A stretch of 12,265 nt of DNA from Actinomycetes bacterium (GTDB lineage: Bacteria; Actinomycetota; Thermoleophilia; Solirubrobacterales; JACPNS01). The position numbers and the translations under genes are program-made. Under the pieces are notes generated by a model. The model was given only the letters and a program-made list of their open reading frames with translations. It searched no databases and had not been told where the DNA came from. The DNA lies in assembly GCA_023404495.1 (NCBI GenBank), contig JAEYBE010000034.1, positions 1-12,265 of the forward strand, in the 5' to 3' direction. How positions within the stretch are numbered: the stretch's first letter is position 1; every line of letters begins with the position of its first letter. Shown piece after piece: positions 6,100-12,265 of this stretch.

Positions 6100-6121
6100 T
6101 GAACGCAGATCGGACCGAGTC
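6022..6121. repeat. CTCGGT/ACCGAG repeat cluster over the integrase 3' end, candidate arm-type or att sites
   Basis: CTCGGTAGCAA occurs twice in the same orientation (6024-6034 and 6057-6067, 33 bp apart). The first copy is part of a perfect hairpin, CTCGGT-AGCA-ACCGAG (6024-6039). GACTCGGT (6022-6029) returns inverted as ACCGAGTC at 6114-6121. Tyrosine integrases often bind short repeated arm sites next to their own gene. The first repeats are in coding phase, so protein-level duplication (SVAT/SVAN) is another explanation. Confidence 0.35.
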
Positions 6122-6230
6122 CCGCAGTTTCCAGTCGCCGCCGCAGCCCGCCAAAACCCCTGCAAACCGGCTCCTGAAGCGGTTTTCCGGCGAATTCTCC
6201 ATCCGCCGACGGGGGCATCCTTGGGTCCAG
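6100..6230. other. gap between integrase and chelatase; likely element-host junction
   Basis: No promoter, tRNA or clear terminator was found in these 131 bases. A weak inverted repeat, AAACCG(6164-6169)/CGGTTT(6180-6185), could be a recombination core or a weak hairpin. The chelatase frame stays open through the whole gap. An ATG at 6099-6101 overlapping the integrase stop (TGATG) could start a 44-residue N-terminal extension. As the right-hand end of the element should lie just past int, the crossover point is probably in or near this gap. The other attachment site is outside the window, so it cannot be fixed. Confidence 0.45.
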
Positions 6231-8075
6231 ATGCCCTCGCCTCGATACCGCTATCCGTTCTCGGCCGTGGTCGGCCAGGACGACTACAAGCTTGGCCTGC
6301 TTGCCAATGCGGTCGATCCCGCCATCGGCGGCGTCCTGGCGGCCGGCGAGCGTGGCACCGCGAAGTCGACGCTCGCTCGTGCGTTTGCTGCGCTCCTGCC
6401 GGAAGTCCCCGGCGCGGAGGATTCTGCGGCGCCGCCCGCGCCGTTTGTGGAGCTGCCGCTCGGGGCCACCGTCGACCGTCTCACCGGCTCGCTTGATGCA
6501 GCGAAACTGCTGGCCGGGGACGGCGCCGAGCTGACCGACGGTCTGCTCGCGCGCTCCGACGGCGGCGTGCTCTACGCCGACGAGGTCAATCTTCTGGGCG
6601 ACCACCTGGTGGACGTCCTGCTCGACGCCGCGGCCTTCGGAGTGGTTCAGGTCGAGCGCGACGGAATTTCGGCGCAGCAGGACGCGCGATTCCTGCTGGT
6701 GGGAACGATGAACCCAGAGGAAGGAGCGATGCGCCCGCAGCTGCTCGACCGCTTCGGACTCTCGGTGCAGATCGCCGCGCCGTCGGATTCCGCCGAGCGG
6801 GCAGAGATCGTGCAGCGCCGGATCGCCTTCGAGCAGTATCCGGCGATCTTCTGCGAGCGATTTGAGGCGACCGAGAACGCGCTGCGCGCGATCATCAGTC
6901 GCGCGCGCGATGCCTGGCTCGAGGTCGACCTGCCCGACGAGCTGCTCGCGCTCACCTCCGAGGTGTGTACGCAGCTCGACGTTGAGGGCATGCGAGCGGA
7001 CATTGTGATCGCGCGCACGGCCACGGCACTGGCCGCGCTCGACGATCGCCGCAGCGTGATCGACCGCGACATCGAAACCGCAGCAAGGCTCGCCCTGCCG
7101 CATCGGGCCAAGACCGACGGCGCCCGGCAGACCTGGCTCACCCGCGGCGAGATTGACGATGCGTTCGCCGCCGTTCGTCGTGGCGGTGACGCACACGAAT
7201 CGGCCGGACCAGCGCACCGCCGCAGCGCACCGCGCACCGAAGCGGGTTTTCGCGCCGCAGAGGGCCGGCCGGCGCCCGATGTCTCTGAGTCTTTGGATCG
7301 CAGCGGCAGTGGCCCGGTCGGGCGCGCCGCCAAAGCGACGCGGGGCGAGCGTCCGTCGGTCGATTCGCGCCCGACCGGCGAACTCGGCGACCTCGATGTG
7401 ATCGCGACCGCACGCGCGGCGGTGACGCGCAGGATCTTCCGCGGGCCGGAGTCCGACCCGGCAGCAGCACTCGGGGGCGCAGGCTCAGACGTGATGGATT
7501 CAGGCCCCACCGAAATCCGCGCCGAAGACCTGCGTGAGAACGTGCGGTCCGGGCGCGAGGCGAACCTCGTGCTCTGCGTCGTCGACGCATCGAGTTCCGT
7601 GCTCGAAAACGGTCGCGGGGGAGAGCTGCGCGCGCTGCTCGGCGGACTGGTGGCGGACGCCCGCCGCAAGCGCGACCGTGTGGGATTGATTGTTTTTCGC
7701 GGCCGCGAGGCACGCCTGGTGGCGCCGCCGTCGCGCAATCACGCGTCGGTGCTTGCTGGCCTTGACACCGTGGAGCCGGGTGGCACCACGCCGCTGGCCG
7801 AGGGCATACGCGTGGCGCACGAGACCGCGACACGGGAACTGCGGCGCAATCCCGGTCTGCGGCCGATCGTCGCGCTGGTCACCGATGGTCACGCGAACAT
7901 CGCAAAGTCCGGCGACGCGATCGGCGAAGCCAGAGCCGCAGCCCGGTCGCTCAAGCAGGACGGAATCACAATGGTCGTGATCGGCGAGACAACCAGCGGG
8001 GCCCCAGGCTTCGCCCAGGCAACAGGCGCGGAGTTCTACCCCTTCGACCCCCCAGCCAACCGAAACGCAGCCTGA
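6231..8075 (+). CDS. fused ChlI/ChlD-type AAA+ and VWA metal-chelatase subunit
   Basis: 614 aa from ATG 6231 (MPSPRYRYPFSAVVGQDD). That start places YPFSAVVGQ at residue 8, as is usual in the family; ATG 6099 would add 44 unlikely-looking residues. AAA+ module: Walker A G39-ERGTAKST, Walker B VLYADE (113-118), sensor 1 GTMNPEE, Arg-finger region RPQLLDRFG, and sensor 2 around GMRAD (253-257). A Pro/Ser/Arg-rich linker covers about 318-440. The VWA module has the MIDAS ligands DASSS (452-456), GGTTP (517-521) and TDG (551-553). Magnesium or cobalt chelatases use these as an ATP-driven motor with a separate large CobN/ChlH-type subunit. This fused form is typical of actinobacterial cobaltochelatase-like sets, but no partner gene is in the window, so the metal is not decided. 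Its ribosome binding site is weak (GGGGG at 6211-6215). Confidence 0.88.
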   Translation: MPSPRYRYPFSAVVGQDDYKLGLLANAVDPAIGGVLAAGERGTAKSTLARAFAALLPEVPGAEDSAAPPAPFVELPLGATVDRLTGSLDAAKLLAGDGAELTDGLLARSDGGVLYADEVNLLGDHLVDVLLDAAAFGVVQVERDGISAQQDARFLLVGTMNPEEGAMRPQLLDRFGLSVQIAAPSDSAERAEIVQRRIAFEQYPAIFCERFEATENALRAIISRARDAWLEVDLPDELLALTSEVCTQLDVEGMRADIVIARTATALAALDDRRSVIDRDIETAARLALPHRAKTDGARQTWLTRGEIDDAFAAVRRGGDAHESAGPAHRRSAPRTEAGFRAAEGRPAPDVSESLDRSGSGPVGRAAKATRGERPSVDSRPTGELGDLDVIATARAAVTRRIFRGPESDPAAALGGAGSDVMDSGPTEIRAEDLRENVRSGREANLVLCVVDASSSVLENGRGGELRALLGGLVADARRKRDRVGLIVFRGREARLVAPPSRNHASVLAGLDTVEPGGTTPLAEGIRVAHETATRELRRNPGLRPIVALVTDGHANIAKSGDAIGEARAAARSLKQDGITMVVIGETTSGAPGFAQATGAEFYPFDPPANRNAA

Positions 8076-8089
8076 CCGCGCCAGGTCAA

Positions 8090-8110
8090 CTGCGCACCTT
8101 TGGTGAGCAG
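8090..8110. repeat. palindrome copy 1
   Basis: CTGCGCACC, loop TTT, GGTGAGCAG. One mismatched pair breaks the stem. This is the outer hairpin of the left module, 14 bases after the chelatase stop. Confidence 0.85.
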
Positions 8111-8151
8111 TTTGATTTCTCGGGCGAGAATGGCTTGTTCAAGCGGTAGTT

Positions 8152-8176
8152 AGCTGCGCACCTATGGTGCGCAGCT
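8152..8176. repeat. palindrome copy 2
   Basis: AGCTGCGCACC, loop TAT, GGTGCGCAGCT: a perfect 11-bp stem. With the flanking GTT, the 14-mer GTTAGCTGCGCACC (8149-8162) recurs inverted at 8256-8269. Inner hairpin of the left module. Confidence 0.9.
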
Positions 8177-8243
8177 GAGGTCGGGTCCGATAGACAGCTG
8201 GTCGTGTGCACCAGTCGCGGTTCAAAGTGCGCCCGGGATCCCA

Positions 8244-8264
8244 CTGCGCACCAAAGGTGCGCAG
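8244..8264. repeat. palindrome copy 3
   Basis: CTGCGCACC, loop AAA, GGTGCGCAG: a perfect 9-bp stem. Inner hairpin of the right module and the inverted counterpart of copy 2. Confidence 0.9.
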
Positions 8265-8301
8265 CTAACGATCCCATGAACAAGCCATTCTCTCGCCGAA
8301 A

Positions 8302-8335
8302 ACTCCACTGCGCACCAAACGTGCGCAGCTGGAGT
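8302..8335. repeat. palindrome copy 4, extended hairpin
   Basis: Inner stem CTGCGCAC/GTGCGCAG (8308-8315, 8321-8328) with loop CAAAC. It is extended outward by ACTCCA (8302-8307) pairing with TGGAGT (8330-8335), with one bulged C. This gives about 14 bp of stem. It lies 14 bases beyond the stop of the minus-strand ABC gene and could act as its 3' hairpin. Confidence 0.9.
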
Positions 8336-8349
8336 GGGTCGTTCCGGCG

Positions 8350-10146
8350 TCAGGCGACGTTGCGCTGCCAGTTGGCGAAGAGTTCGGCGTAGCGGCCGCC
8401 GGCCGCGACCAGCTCATCATGCGAGCCGAGCTCGACGATCTCGCCGTGCTCGAGCACCGCGATCCGCGAGGCACCGATGATCGTCGAGAGGCGGTGGGCG
8501 ATCACCAGGGCGGTGCGGCCCGCCAGGAGCCGGCGCAGTCCCTGCTCGATGCGCGCCTCGGTATTCACGTCAACGCTCGCCGTCGCTTCATCGAGAATCA
8601 GCAGCCGCGGCTCCGCGATCAGCGCACGAGCGAACGCAACCAGCTGCCGCTGACCGGCCGAGAGGTGGCTTCCGCGCTCGCCGACGACGGTGTCGAACCC
8701 GTCGGAAAGTCCAGCGATTGCCTCAAAAGCGCCAACTGAGCGCGCCGCAGACTCGATCTCCTCACGCGTGGCACCCGGCCGGCCGAATGCGATGTTCTCG
8801 GCGACGGTTCCGGAGAAGAGGTATCCCTCCTGCGGCACGTAGCCAAGCTGGCGGCGCAGCGAGCGCGAATCAATCTGAGCGAGGTCCTGACCGTCGATCA
8901 ACACGCGACCGCGCTGCGGGTCGTAGAAGCGCGGCACGAGTTTTGCGAACGTCGACTTGCCGGCGCCGGTTGCGCCGACCAGCGCGATCGTTTCGCCGGG
9001 ATTGATCGCAATGTCCACGCCGCGCAGGGCCCACGTGTCGTCCCCGGCATAACTGAACCAGACGTCCTCGAACACCACCGATCCGCGTACGGGTCCGATT
9101 TCGAGACCGCCGGGCCGGTCGACGTCGTCGGGCTCCTCAGCCAGCAGATCGAAGATCTTGTCGAGCGCCGCCATTCCGGCCTGGTAGGTCGTGTAGAGCT
9201 GCGAGAGCTGCTGGATCGGGTCGAAGAAGTTCTGCATGTAGCCGGCAAACAGCACCAGCACACCGACCTCGATGTTGCCCTCAACCACGAGGTAGCCGCC
9301 AAAGAGCAAAATGATCGCCATCGAAACGGCCTGCAGGAACTCGATCGCAGGGAAGTACGCGGCGTTGACCTGGACCGAGCGCATGTTGGCGTCGCGGTTG
9401 GCCGCCGATAGCTCGGTGAACTCGCCGATGTGGCGCTCCTCGCGGCCGTAAGCACGCACAACGCCGACGCCGGAGATTGTCTCCTGCAGGTACGCGGTCA
9501 CAAGCCCGATGCGCTCGCGCGTCTCGCGGTAGATGTCGGTGGAGACGACGCGGAAGATGAAGCTCGCCAAGGCGACGACTGGAAAGACCGCAAAGCAGGC
9601 CAGCGCCAGCGGCACACTCTGCGTGAGCATGATCACCATCATCGCGAGCAGCGTCACGACGGACTGGAAGAGCGTCATCGCACCGTTGGTCACCAACTGG
9701 TCGAGTGCCTCGACGTCGTTGGTCAGGCGCGAGACGAGCACGCCGGTCTTGCGCTTGGAGTAGAAACCGGTCGACTGTTTCTGCAGGTGGTCAAACAGCG
9801 TGAGGCGCAGGTCCTGCAGCGCCTTTTGGCCGACCCAACCGGTCATGTAGGTCTGCAAGTAGGTGGCTCCCCAAAGCACCAGGGCGCTGATCAGATACAG
9901 CACCACCACAAGCTCGAGCGTGTCGAAGTCCTTGGCGATGATTCCGCTGTCGATAGCTACCTTGGCGAGGTACGGCGGGGCGAGACCTGCTGCGATCGCG
10001 ACGGCCATCGCCAGGAACATCAGGGCGACGCGCCACTTGTACGGTGCGAGCAGCGCGATCAGTTCGCGCAACCTGCGGGCCCTGGTCTTTTCGCCGCGCA
10101 GGCGGCGCCAGGTCCCCATGAAGTCGTTGTAGTGGTGGCGAATCAC
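8350..10146 (-). CDS. ABC exporter half-transporter, subunit with the consensus ATPase motifs
   Basis: 598 aa, read from GTG at 10146 (GTGA overlap with the upstream gene's stop, GGGAG upstream). An ATG ten codons in is the alternative. Residues 30-310 hold a six-helix exporter membrane domain (for example ALMFLAMAVAIAAGLAPP, SVVTLLAMMVIML). Residues 355-590 are the ATPase: Walker A GATGAGKS 391-398, Q-loop Q439, signature LSAGQ 495-499 (LSGGQ is usual), Walker B LLILDE with catalytic E520, and switch His H551. It should pair with the upstream-encoded subunit in the cytoplasmic membrane to export an unknown substrate such as a drug, lipid or peptide. Its intact Walker B/E520 faces the partner's LSGGQ, forming the active site. 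The stop is followed by the palindrome region. Confidence 0.93.
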   Translation of the reverse strand: MIRHHYNDFMGTWRRLRGEKTRARRLRELIALLAPYKWRVALMFLAMAVAIAAGLAPPYLAKVAIDSGIIAKDFDTLELVVVLYLISALVLWGATYLQTYMTGWVGQKALQDLRLTLFDHLQKQSTGFYSKRKTGVLVSRLTNDVEALDQLVTNGAMTLFQSVVTLLAMMVIMLTQSVPLALACFAVFPVVALASFIFRVVSTDIYRETRERIGLVTAYLQETISGVGVVRAYGREERHIGEFTELSAANRDANMRSVQVNAAYFPAIEFLQAVSMAIILLFGGYLVVEGNIEVGVLVLFAGYMQNFFDPIQQLSQLYTTYQAGMAALDKIFDLLAEEPDDVDRPGGLEIGPVRGSVVFEDVWFSYAGDDTWALRGVDIAINPGETIALVGATGAGKSTFAKLVPRFYDPQRGRVLIDGQDLAQIDSRSLRRQLGYVPQEGYLFSGTVAENIAFGRPGATREEIESAARSVGAFEAIAGLSDGFDTVVGERGSHLSAGQRQLVAFARALIAEPRLLILDEATASVDVNTEARIEQGLRRLLAGRTALVIAHRLSTIIGASRIAVLEHGEIVELGSHDELVAAGGRYAELFANWQRNVA

Positions 10147-11918
10147 AGGCCGCTCCCGACTTCAGAGACCGCCGGATCTTTGCGCGTGAGGAACACGCTC
10201 TCGGGCATTCCCTTGGTCGCGAGCGCGCGGTACTGCTCGCAGCGCTCGATCAGCTCTTCGTGCGTTCCGTGGTCGAGGATGCGCCCCGCTTCGAGCACCA
10301 CGATGCTGTCTGCGAGCGAGATCGTCGAGAGCCGGTGGGCGATCACGAACGTCGTGCGTCCGCGCATCACTTCTGCCAGCGCGCGCTTGATCTCGCCTTC
10401 GGTCCGGGCGTCGACCGACGAGGTCGCGTCGTCGAGGATCAGGATGCGCGGGTCTGCGACCAGCGCACGGGCGATCGCTACGCGCTGGCGCTGGCCACCG
10501 GAGAGCGTGATTCCGCGCTCGCCGATCACTGTGTCGTAGCCGTCAGGGAGGGTTTCGACAAAGTCGGCGATCTGGGCGCGCCGCGCGGCCTCGGCGATTT
10601 CCTCGCGCGAAACGTCGTCGCGCGCGTATGCGATGTTGTCGGCGATCGACGCGGAGAAGAGGAAGCTGTCCTCGGCGACCAGGGCGATGTCTCGGCGCAG
10701 CGCGATCGGGTCGAGCTGGCGCACATCGAGACCGTCGACCGTGATCGCGCCGGAGTCAACGTCGTGCAGGCGCGAGACCAGCGAGACAAGCGTCGTCTTG
10801 CCGGATCCCGTTCCCCCGACGACGGCGATCGTCGAACCCGCGGGCACCGTGAGGTTGATGTCATCGAGCGCCTTGCCGCGGCCGCCGGCGTAGGTGAAAT
10901 CGACCTGGTCGAACACGACTTCGCCACCACCTGGCGGCAGTGGGCGCGCGTCAGGCGCTGTTTCGATCAGCGGCGGACGATCGAGCACCTCAAAGATTCG
11001 CACGCTGGCCGCGGTGGCGCGCTGAGCCGTCCCGAGCGTCATTCCGAGCATGCGCATCGGACCGATCAGCATGCCGACGAAGAAATAGAAAGAGGTGAAG
11101 TGGTCGAGCGACATCCCGCCATCGATCACTTGCTTTCCGCCGTAGATCAGGACTGCCGCAAGGCCGATCGAGGGGATGAATCCGAGCAGCGGGTCGTTGA
11201 AGGCCGAGAGCCGTGTCGAGTAGAGGTTCTGGTCGAACACGCGCTTTGCGGAGTGCTCGAAGTGGTCCATCCGCTCGTCTTCGCGTGCGAAGGCTTTGAC
11301 CACGCGGATTCCCGAGATGTTCTCCTCAACATCGGCCGATAGCTCGGCGAGGCGCTGCTGCACTTCTTGGACGGCCGGGCGGGCGCGTTTGCCGTAGCGG
11401 GCGGCGGCGAAGACGATCAGCGGCATCGTCGCGAGCACCATCAAGCCGAGATCGGGCTGCAGGTAGACCATGATCGCCCCGGCGAAGACAATCGTGAACG
11501 CGCTCTGGATCATGAAGATCAGGCCGTAGCCGAGGAAGAATCGAACGACCTGCAGATCGACTGTCGCGCGGGACATCAACTGCCCTGTCTGCTGGTCGTG
11601 AAAGAAGCCGAGCTCGAGCTCTTGCAGGTGGGTGTAGATCCGGCGCCGCAGATCGTGCTCTACGCCAAGCGACACCTTTCCGCTGATGATCCGCCGCGCG
11701 ATCGAGGAGATCGCGCGCAGCAGACCGACACCGACCACGGCGGCGGCGATCAAAGCGAGTCCCTGAGAGTCCTGGTCCTGCGCCCGCCCAACAGCGGCAC
11801 CGGCCAGCAACGGAATCAGCGCCCCAATCCCCATCGCAAAAGCCGCCAGAACCATCGACCAAGCAACCCCAGACCGATAAGGCCGCAAAAACCCAAGAAG
11901 TCGCCAAAAGTTGGTCAC
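10143..11918 (-). CDS. ABC exporter half-transporter, subunit with the degenerate ATPase site
   Basis: 591 aa from GTG 11918. Membrane domain at residues about 15-300 (SMVLAAFAMGIGALIPLLAG, then LGLMVLATMPLIVF). ATPase at 335-560: Walker A GGTGSGKT (368-375), signature LSGGQ 472-476, switch His H528. Two residues differ from the norm: the Q-loop position is Glu (VAED, E416) and the Walker B catalytic Glu is Asp (LILDDA, D497). The partner's signature is LSAGQ, so both deviations fall in the same composite site. This is the TM287/288, LmrCD and BmrCD type of heterodimeric exporter, with one catalytic and one regulatory site. The two genes overlap by 4 bases and must be co-translated. A -10 box seven bases before GTG suggests a leaderless mRNA. 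Substrate cannot be read from the sequence. Confidence 0.93.
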   Translation of the reverse strand: MTNFWRLLGFLRPYRSGVAWSMVLAAFAMGIGALIPLLAGAAVGRAQDQDSQGLALIAAAVVGVGLLRAISSIARRIISGKVSLGVEHDLRRRIYTHLQELELGFFHDQQTGQLMSRATVDLQVVRFFLGYGLIFMIQSAFTIVFAGAIMVYLQPDLGLMVLATMPLIVFAAARYGKRARPAVQEVQQRLAELSADVEENISGIRVVKAFAREDERMDHFEHSAKRVFDQNLYSTRLSAFNDPLLGFIPSIGLAAVLIYGGKQVIDGGMSLDHFTSFYFFVGMLIGPMRMLGMTLGTAQRATAASVRIFEVLDRPPLIETAPDARPLPPGGGEVVFDQVDFTYAGGRGKALDDINLTVPAGSTIAVVGGTGSGKTTLVSLVSRLHDVDSGAITVDGLDVRQLDPIALRRDIALVAEDSFLFSASIADNIAYARDDVSREEIAEAARRAQIADFVETLPDGYDTVIGERGITLSGGQRQRVAIARALVADPRILILDDATSSVDARTEGEIKRALAEVMRGRTTFVIAHRLSTISLADSIVVLEAGRILDHGTHEELIERCEQYRALATKGMPESVFLTRKDPAVSEVGSGL

Positions 11919-11931
11919 TTCAAAAAGTATA
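11919..11931 (-). promoter_or_regulatory. -10 box and probable leaderless start of the ABC operon
   Basis: On the minus strand TATACT (11931-11926) is followed by TTTTGAA and then GTG. This puts the expected first transcribed base at or one base before the start codon. There is no Shine-Dalgarno. No convincing -35 box stands 16-18 bases upstream, as is usual for many actinobacterial promoters. Confidence 0.55.
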
Positions 11932-12038
11932 GTAATGGCGGTTCGTAAGCGCCCATCCGTCGCGACCCAACGCCGATCCCGCGACCCCCTTCAGAATAAG
12001 AACGACGCGAAGCGGAGTTCCAAAAGAAGTTGTGGGCA

Positions 12039-12088
12039 CCCGCTATGAAAAAAGGCCGCCCTACGGGCGGCCACTTTTTCATAGCGGG
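12039..12088. terminator. bidirectional intrinsic terminator of the tRNA gene, extended inverted repeat
   Basis: GGCCGCCC (12054-12061), loop TAC, GGGCGGCC (12065-12072), flanked by six A on the left and five T on the right (after AC). Read on the minus strand it is a hairpin followed by TTTTTT: a classic terminator just after the tRNA. The outer arms CCCGCTATGAAAAA (12039-12052) and TTTTTCATAGCGGG (12075-12088) are also exact inverted copies. The right one overlaps the last bases of the tRNA (CCCGCTA). Confidence 0.85.
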
Positions 12089-12155
12089 GGAGGGACTCGA
12101 ACCCCCGACACGCGGATTATGATTCCGCTGCTCTAACCAGCTGAGCTACCCCGGC
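12082..12155 (-). tRNA. tRNA-Met (anticodon CAT), probably elongator
   Basis: A 74-nt cloverleaf on the minus strand: acceptor GCCGGGG, T8-A9, D arm GCTC/GAGC with a 9-base loop, anticodon stem GCGGA/TCCGC with loop ATCATAA (CAT at 12121-12119), five-base variable loop GTGTC, T arm GGGGG-TTCGAGT-CCCTC, acceptor 3' strand CCCCGCT, and A73. No CCA is encoded. The acceptor has a G1-U72 wobble and a C2-C71 mismatch. Actinobacterial elongator tRNA-Met usually has GGCGGGG...CCCCGCTA, which would pair position 2. CAT could also mean tRNA-Ile2 with a modified C34, but the acceptor resembles Met. It is not initiator-like, as the run of three G-C pairs expected in the anticodon stem is absent. Confidence 0.85.
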
Positions 12156-12220
12156 AGGGGACCGGTGAGTTTAGCGATGCGGGGTCGGTCTCGGCGGCCG
12201 CCCATGGTCGGGATGGGTTT

Positions 12221-12249
12221 GATTTGGGTGGGCTATATCCCCCCAAATC
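12221..12249. other. imperfect inverted repeat upstream of the window edge
   Basis: GATTTGGG at 12221-12228 pairs with CCCAAATC at 12242-12249, with further G-C pairs inside around the loop CTATAT. It lies between the tRNA-Met and a possible second tRNA start. It has no T-run and its role is unclear. It may be a processing or termination hairpin. Confidence 0.45.
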
Positions 12250-12265
12250 GAACGTAGCTCAGGGG
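12248..12265 (+). tRNA. possible 5' end of a second tRNA (partial)
   Basis: The last bases read TCGAACG-TA-GCTC-AGGGG, matching acceptor, positions 8-9, first D-stem strand and the start of a D loop. The window stops before the anticodon. A first base T is seen in some bacterial tRNAs (for example tRNA-Asn). The acceptor and anticodon halves cannot be checked, so this stays tentative. Confidence 0.35.

Larger units (their letters stand above)
8126..8292. repeat. 16-bp inverted repeat linking the two palindrome modules
   Basis: GAGAATGGCTTGTTCA at 8126-8141 returns exactly as its reverse complement at 8277-8292. It lies between the two hairpins of each module, so hairpin-spacer-hairpin is the repeated unit and not just the palindrome. 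Confidence 0.9.
8076..8349. other. convergent intergenic region with palindromic repeat modules
   Basis: This stretch lies between the stop of the chelatase (+) and the stop of the ABC subunit (-). It holds four related hairpins and an inverted pair of about 90-bp modules (8090-8176 and 8244-8335). The centre, 8177-8243, has only a weak CTGGT/ACCAG inverted repeat. Short open frames on both strands exist but follow the hairpin sequence and carry no ribosome binding sites. No run of T follows any hairpin, so classic intrinsic terminators are not evident, although the hairpins may still stop or stabilise the two converging transcripts. Confidence 0.85.

Noticed and set aside
6099..6230. tRNA or tmRNA 3' end as integration site next to int
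   Set aside because: I looked for a T-arm (GGTTCGA-type) and an acceptor end on both strands and found none. The only confirmed tRNA is at 12082-12155, far from int and on the other side of host genes.
8090..8335. CRISPR array
   Set aside because: The repeats alternate in orientation, are themselves full palindromes with unequal spacing, and one spacer is repeated. No cas gene is nearby.
8086..8392. Small open frames on both strands over the palindrome region
   Set aside because: No ribosome binding sites, and the sequence is dictated by hairpins and an inverted repeat. Kept only as a finding about peptide similarity.
9430..10539. 369-residue + strand open frame opposite the ABC genes
   Set aside because: It crosses the junction of two clear ABC transporter genes on the minus strand and its translation has no recognisable domain.
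12219..12239. Promoter (TTGATT / TATATC) before the window end
   Set aside because: Spacing between the two boxes is only about 9 bases, and both lie in an inverted repeat.

Overview
The window looks like a high-GC bacterial chromosome, most likely an actinomycetote. The reasons are pervasive G/C at third codon positions, GTG starts, a leaderless-looking promoter and a tRNA-Met resembling actinobacterial ones. A Thermoleophilia-type host is possible but is only a guess. The window splits into an accessory part (1 to about 6.1 kb) and a core-type part (6.2 to 12.3 kb).

Accessory part, 1-6099: thirteen complete small genes plus the last codons of another, all on the + strand and tightly packed. 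Most junctions are ATGA, GTGA, TGATG or 8-nt overlaps, so they probably form one translationally coupled transcript. Most are anonymous phage-type proteins: a C-terminal WRPIETAPKDG domain, several small Cys-rich (zinc-ribbon-like) proteins, a protein with a 15-unit (D/A)-A-(W/R) repeat, and a PD-(D/E)xK nuclease-like protein. The run ends with a small excisionase-like HTH protein overlapping a tyrosine integrase. This is the int-proximal end of a prophage or other integrative element. No structural, packaging or repressor genes are visible, so phage, satellite and ICE cannot be separated here.

Core part: directly after the integrase lies a fused ChlI/ChlD-type AAA+/VWA metal-chelatase subunit (6231-8075, +). 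A 274-bp convergent intergenic region follows. It holds four copies of a CTGCGCACC/GGTGCGCAG palindrome, arranged as two roughly 90-bp modules in inverted orientation, and is the most unusual non-coding structure in the window. Two overlapping minus-strand genes (8350-10146 and 10143-11918) encode a heterodimeric ABC exporter with one degenerate ATPase site. Their promoter appears to give a leaderless mRNA. Upstream of it are a tRNA-Met(CAT) gene on the minus strand with its terminator, a small hairpin, and perhaps the 5' end of a second tRNA at the window edge.

The integrase/excisionase pair explains the junction at about 6.1 kb. The chelatase may now be reached by read-through from the element, because no promoter of its own is evident between 6100 and 6230.
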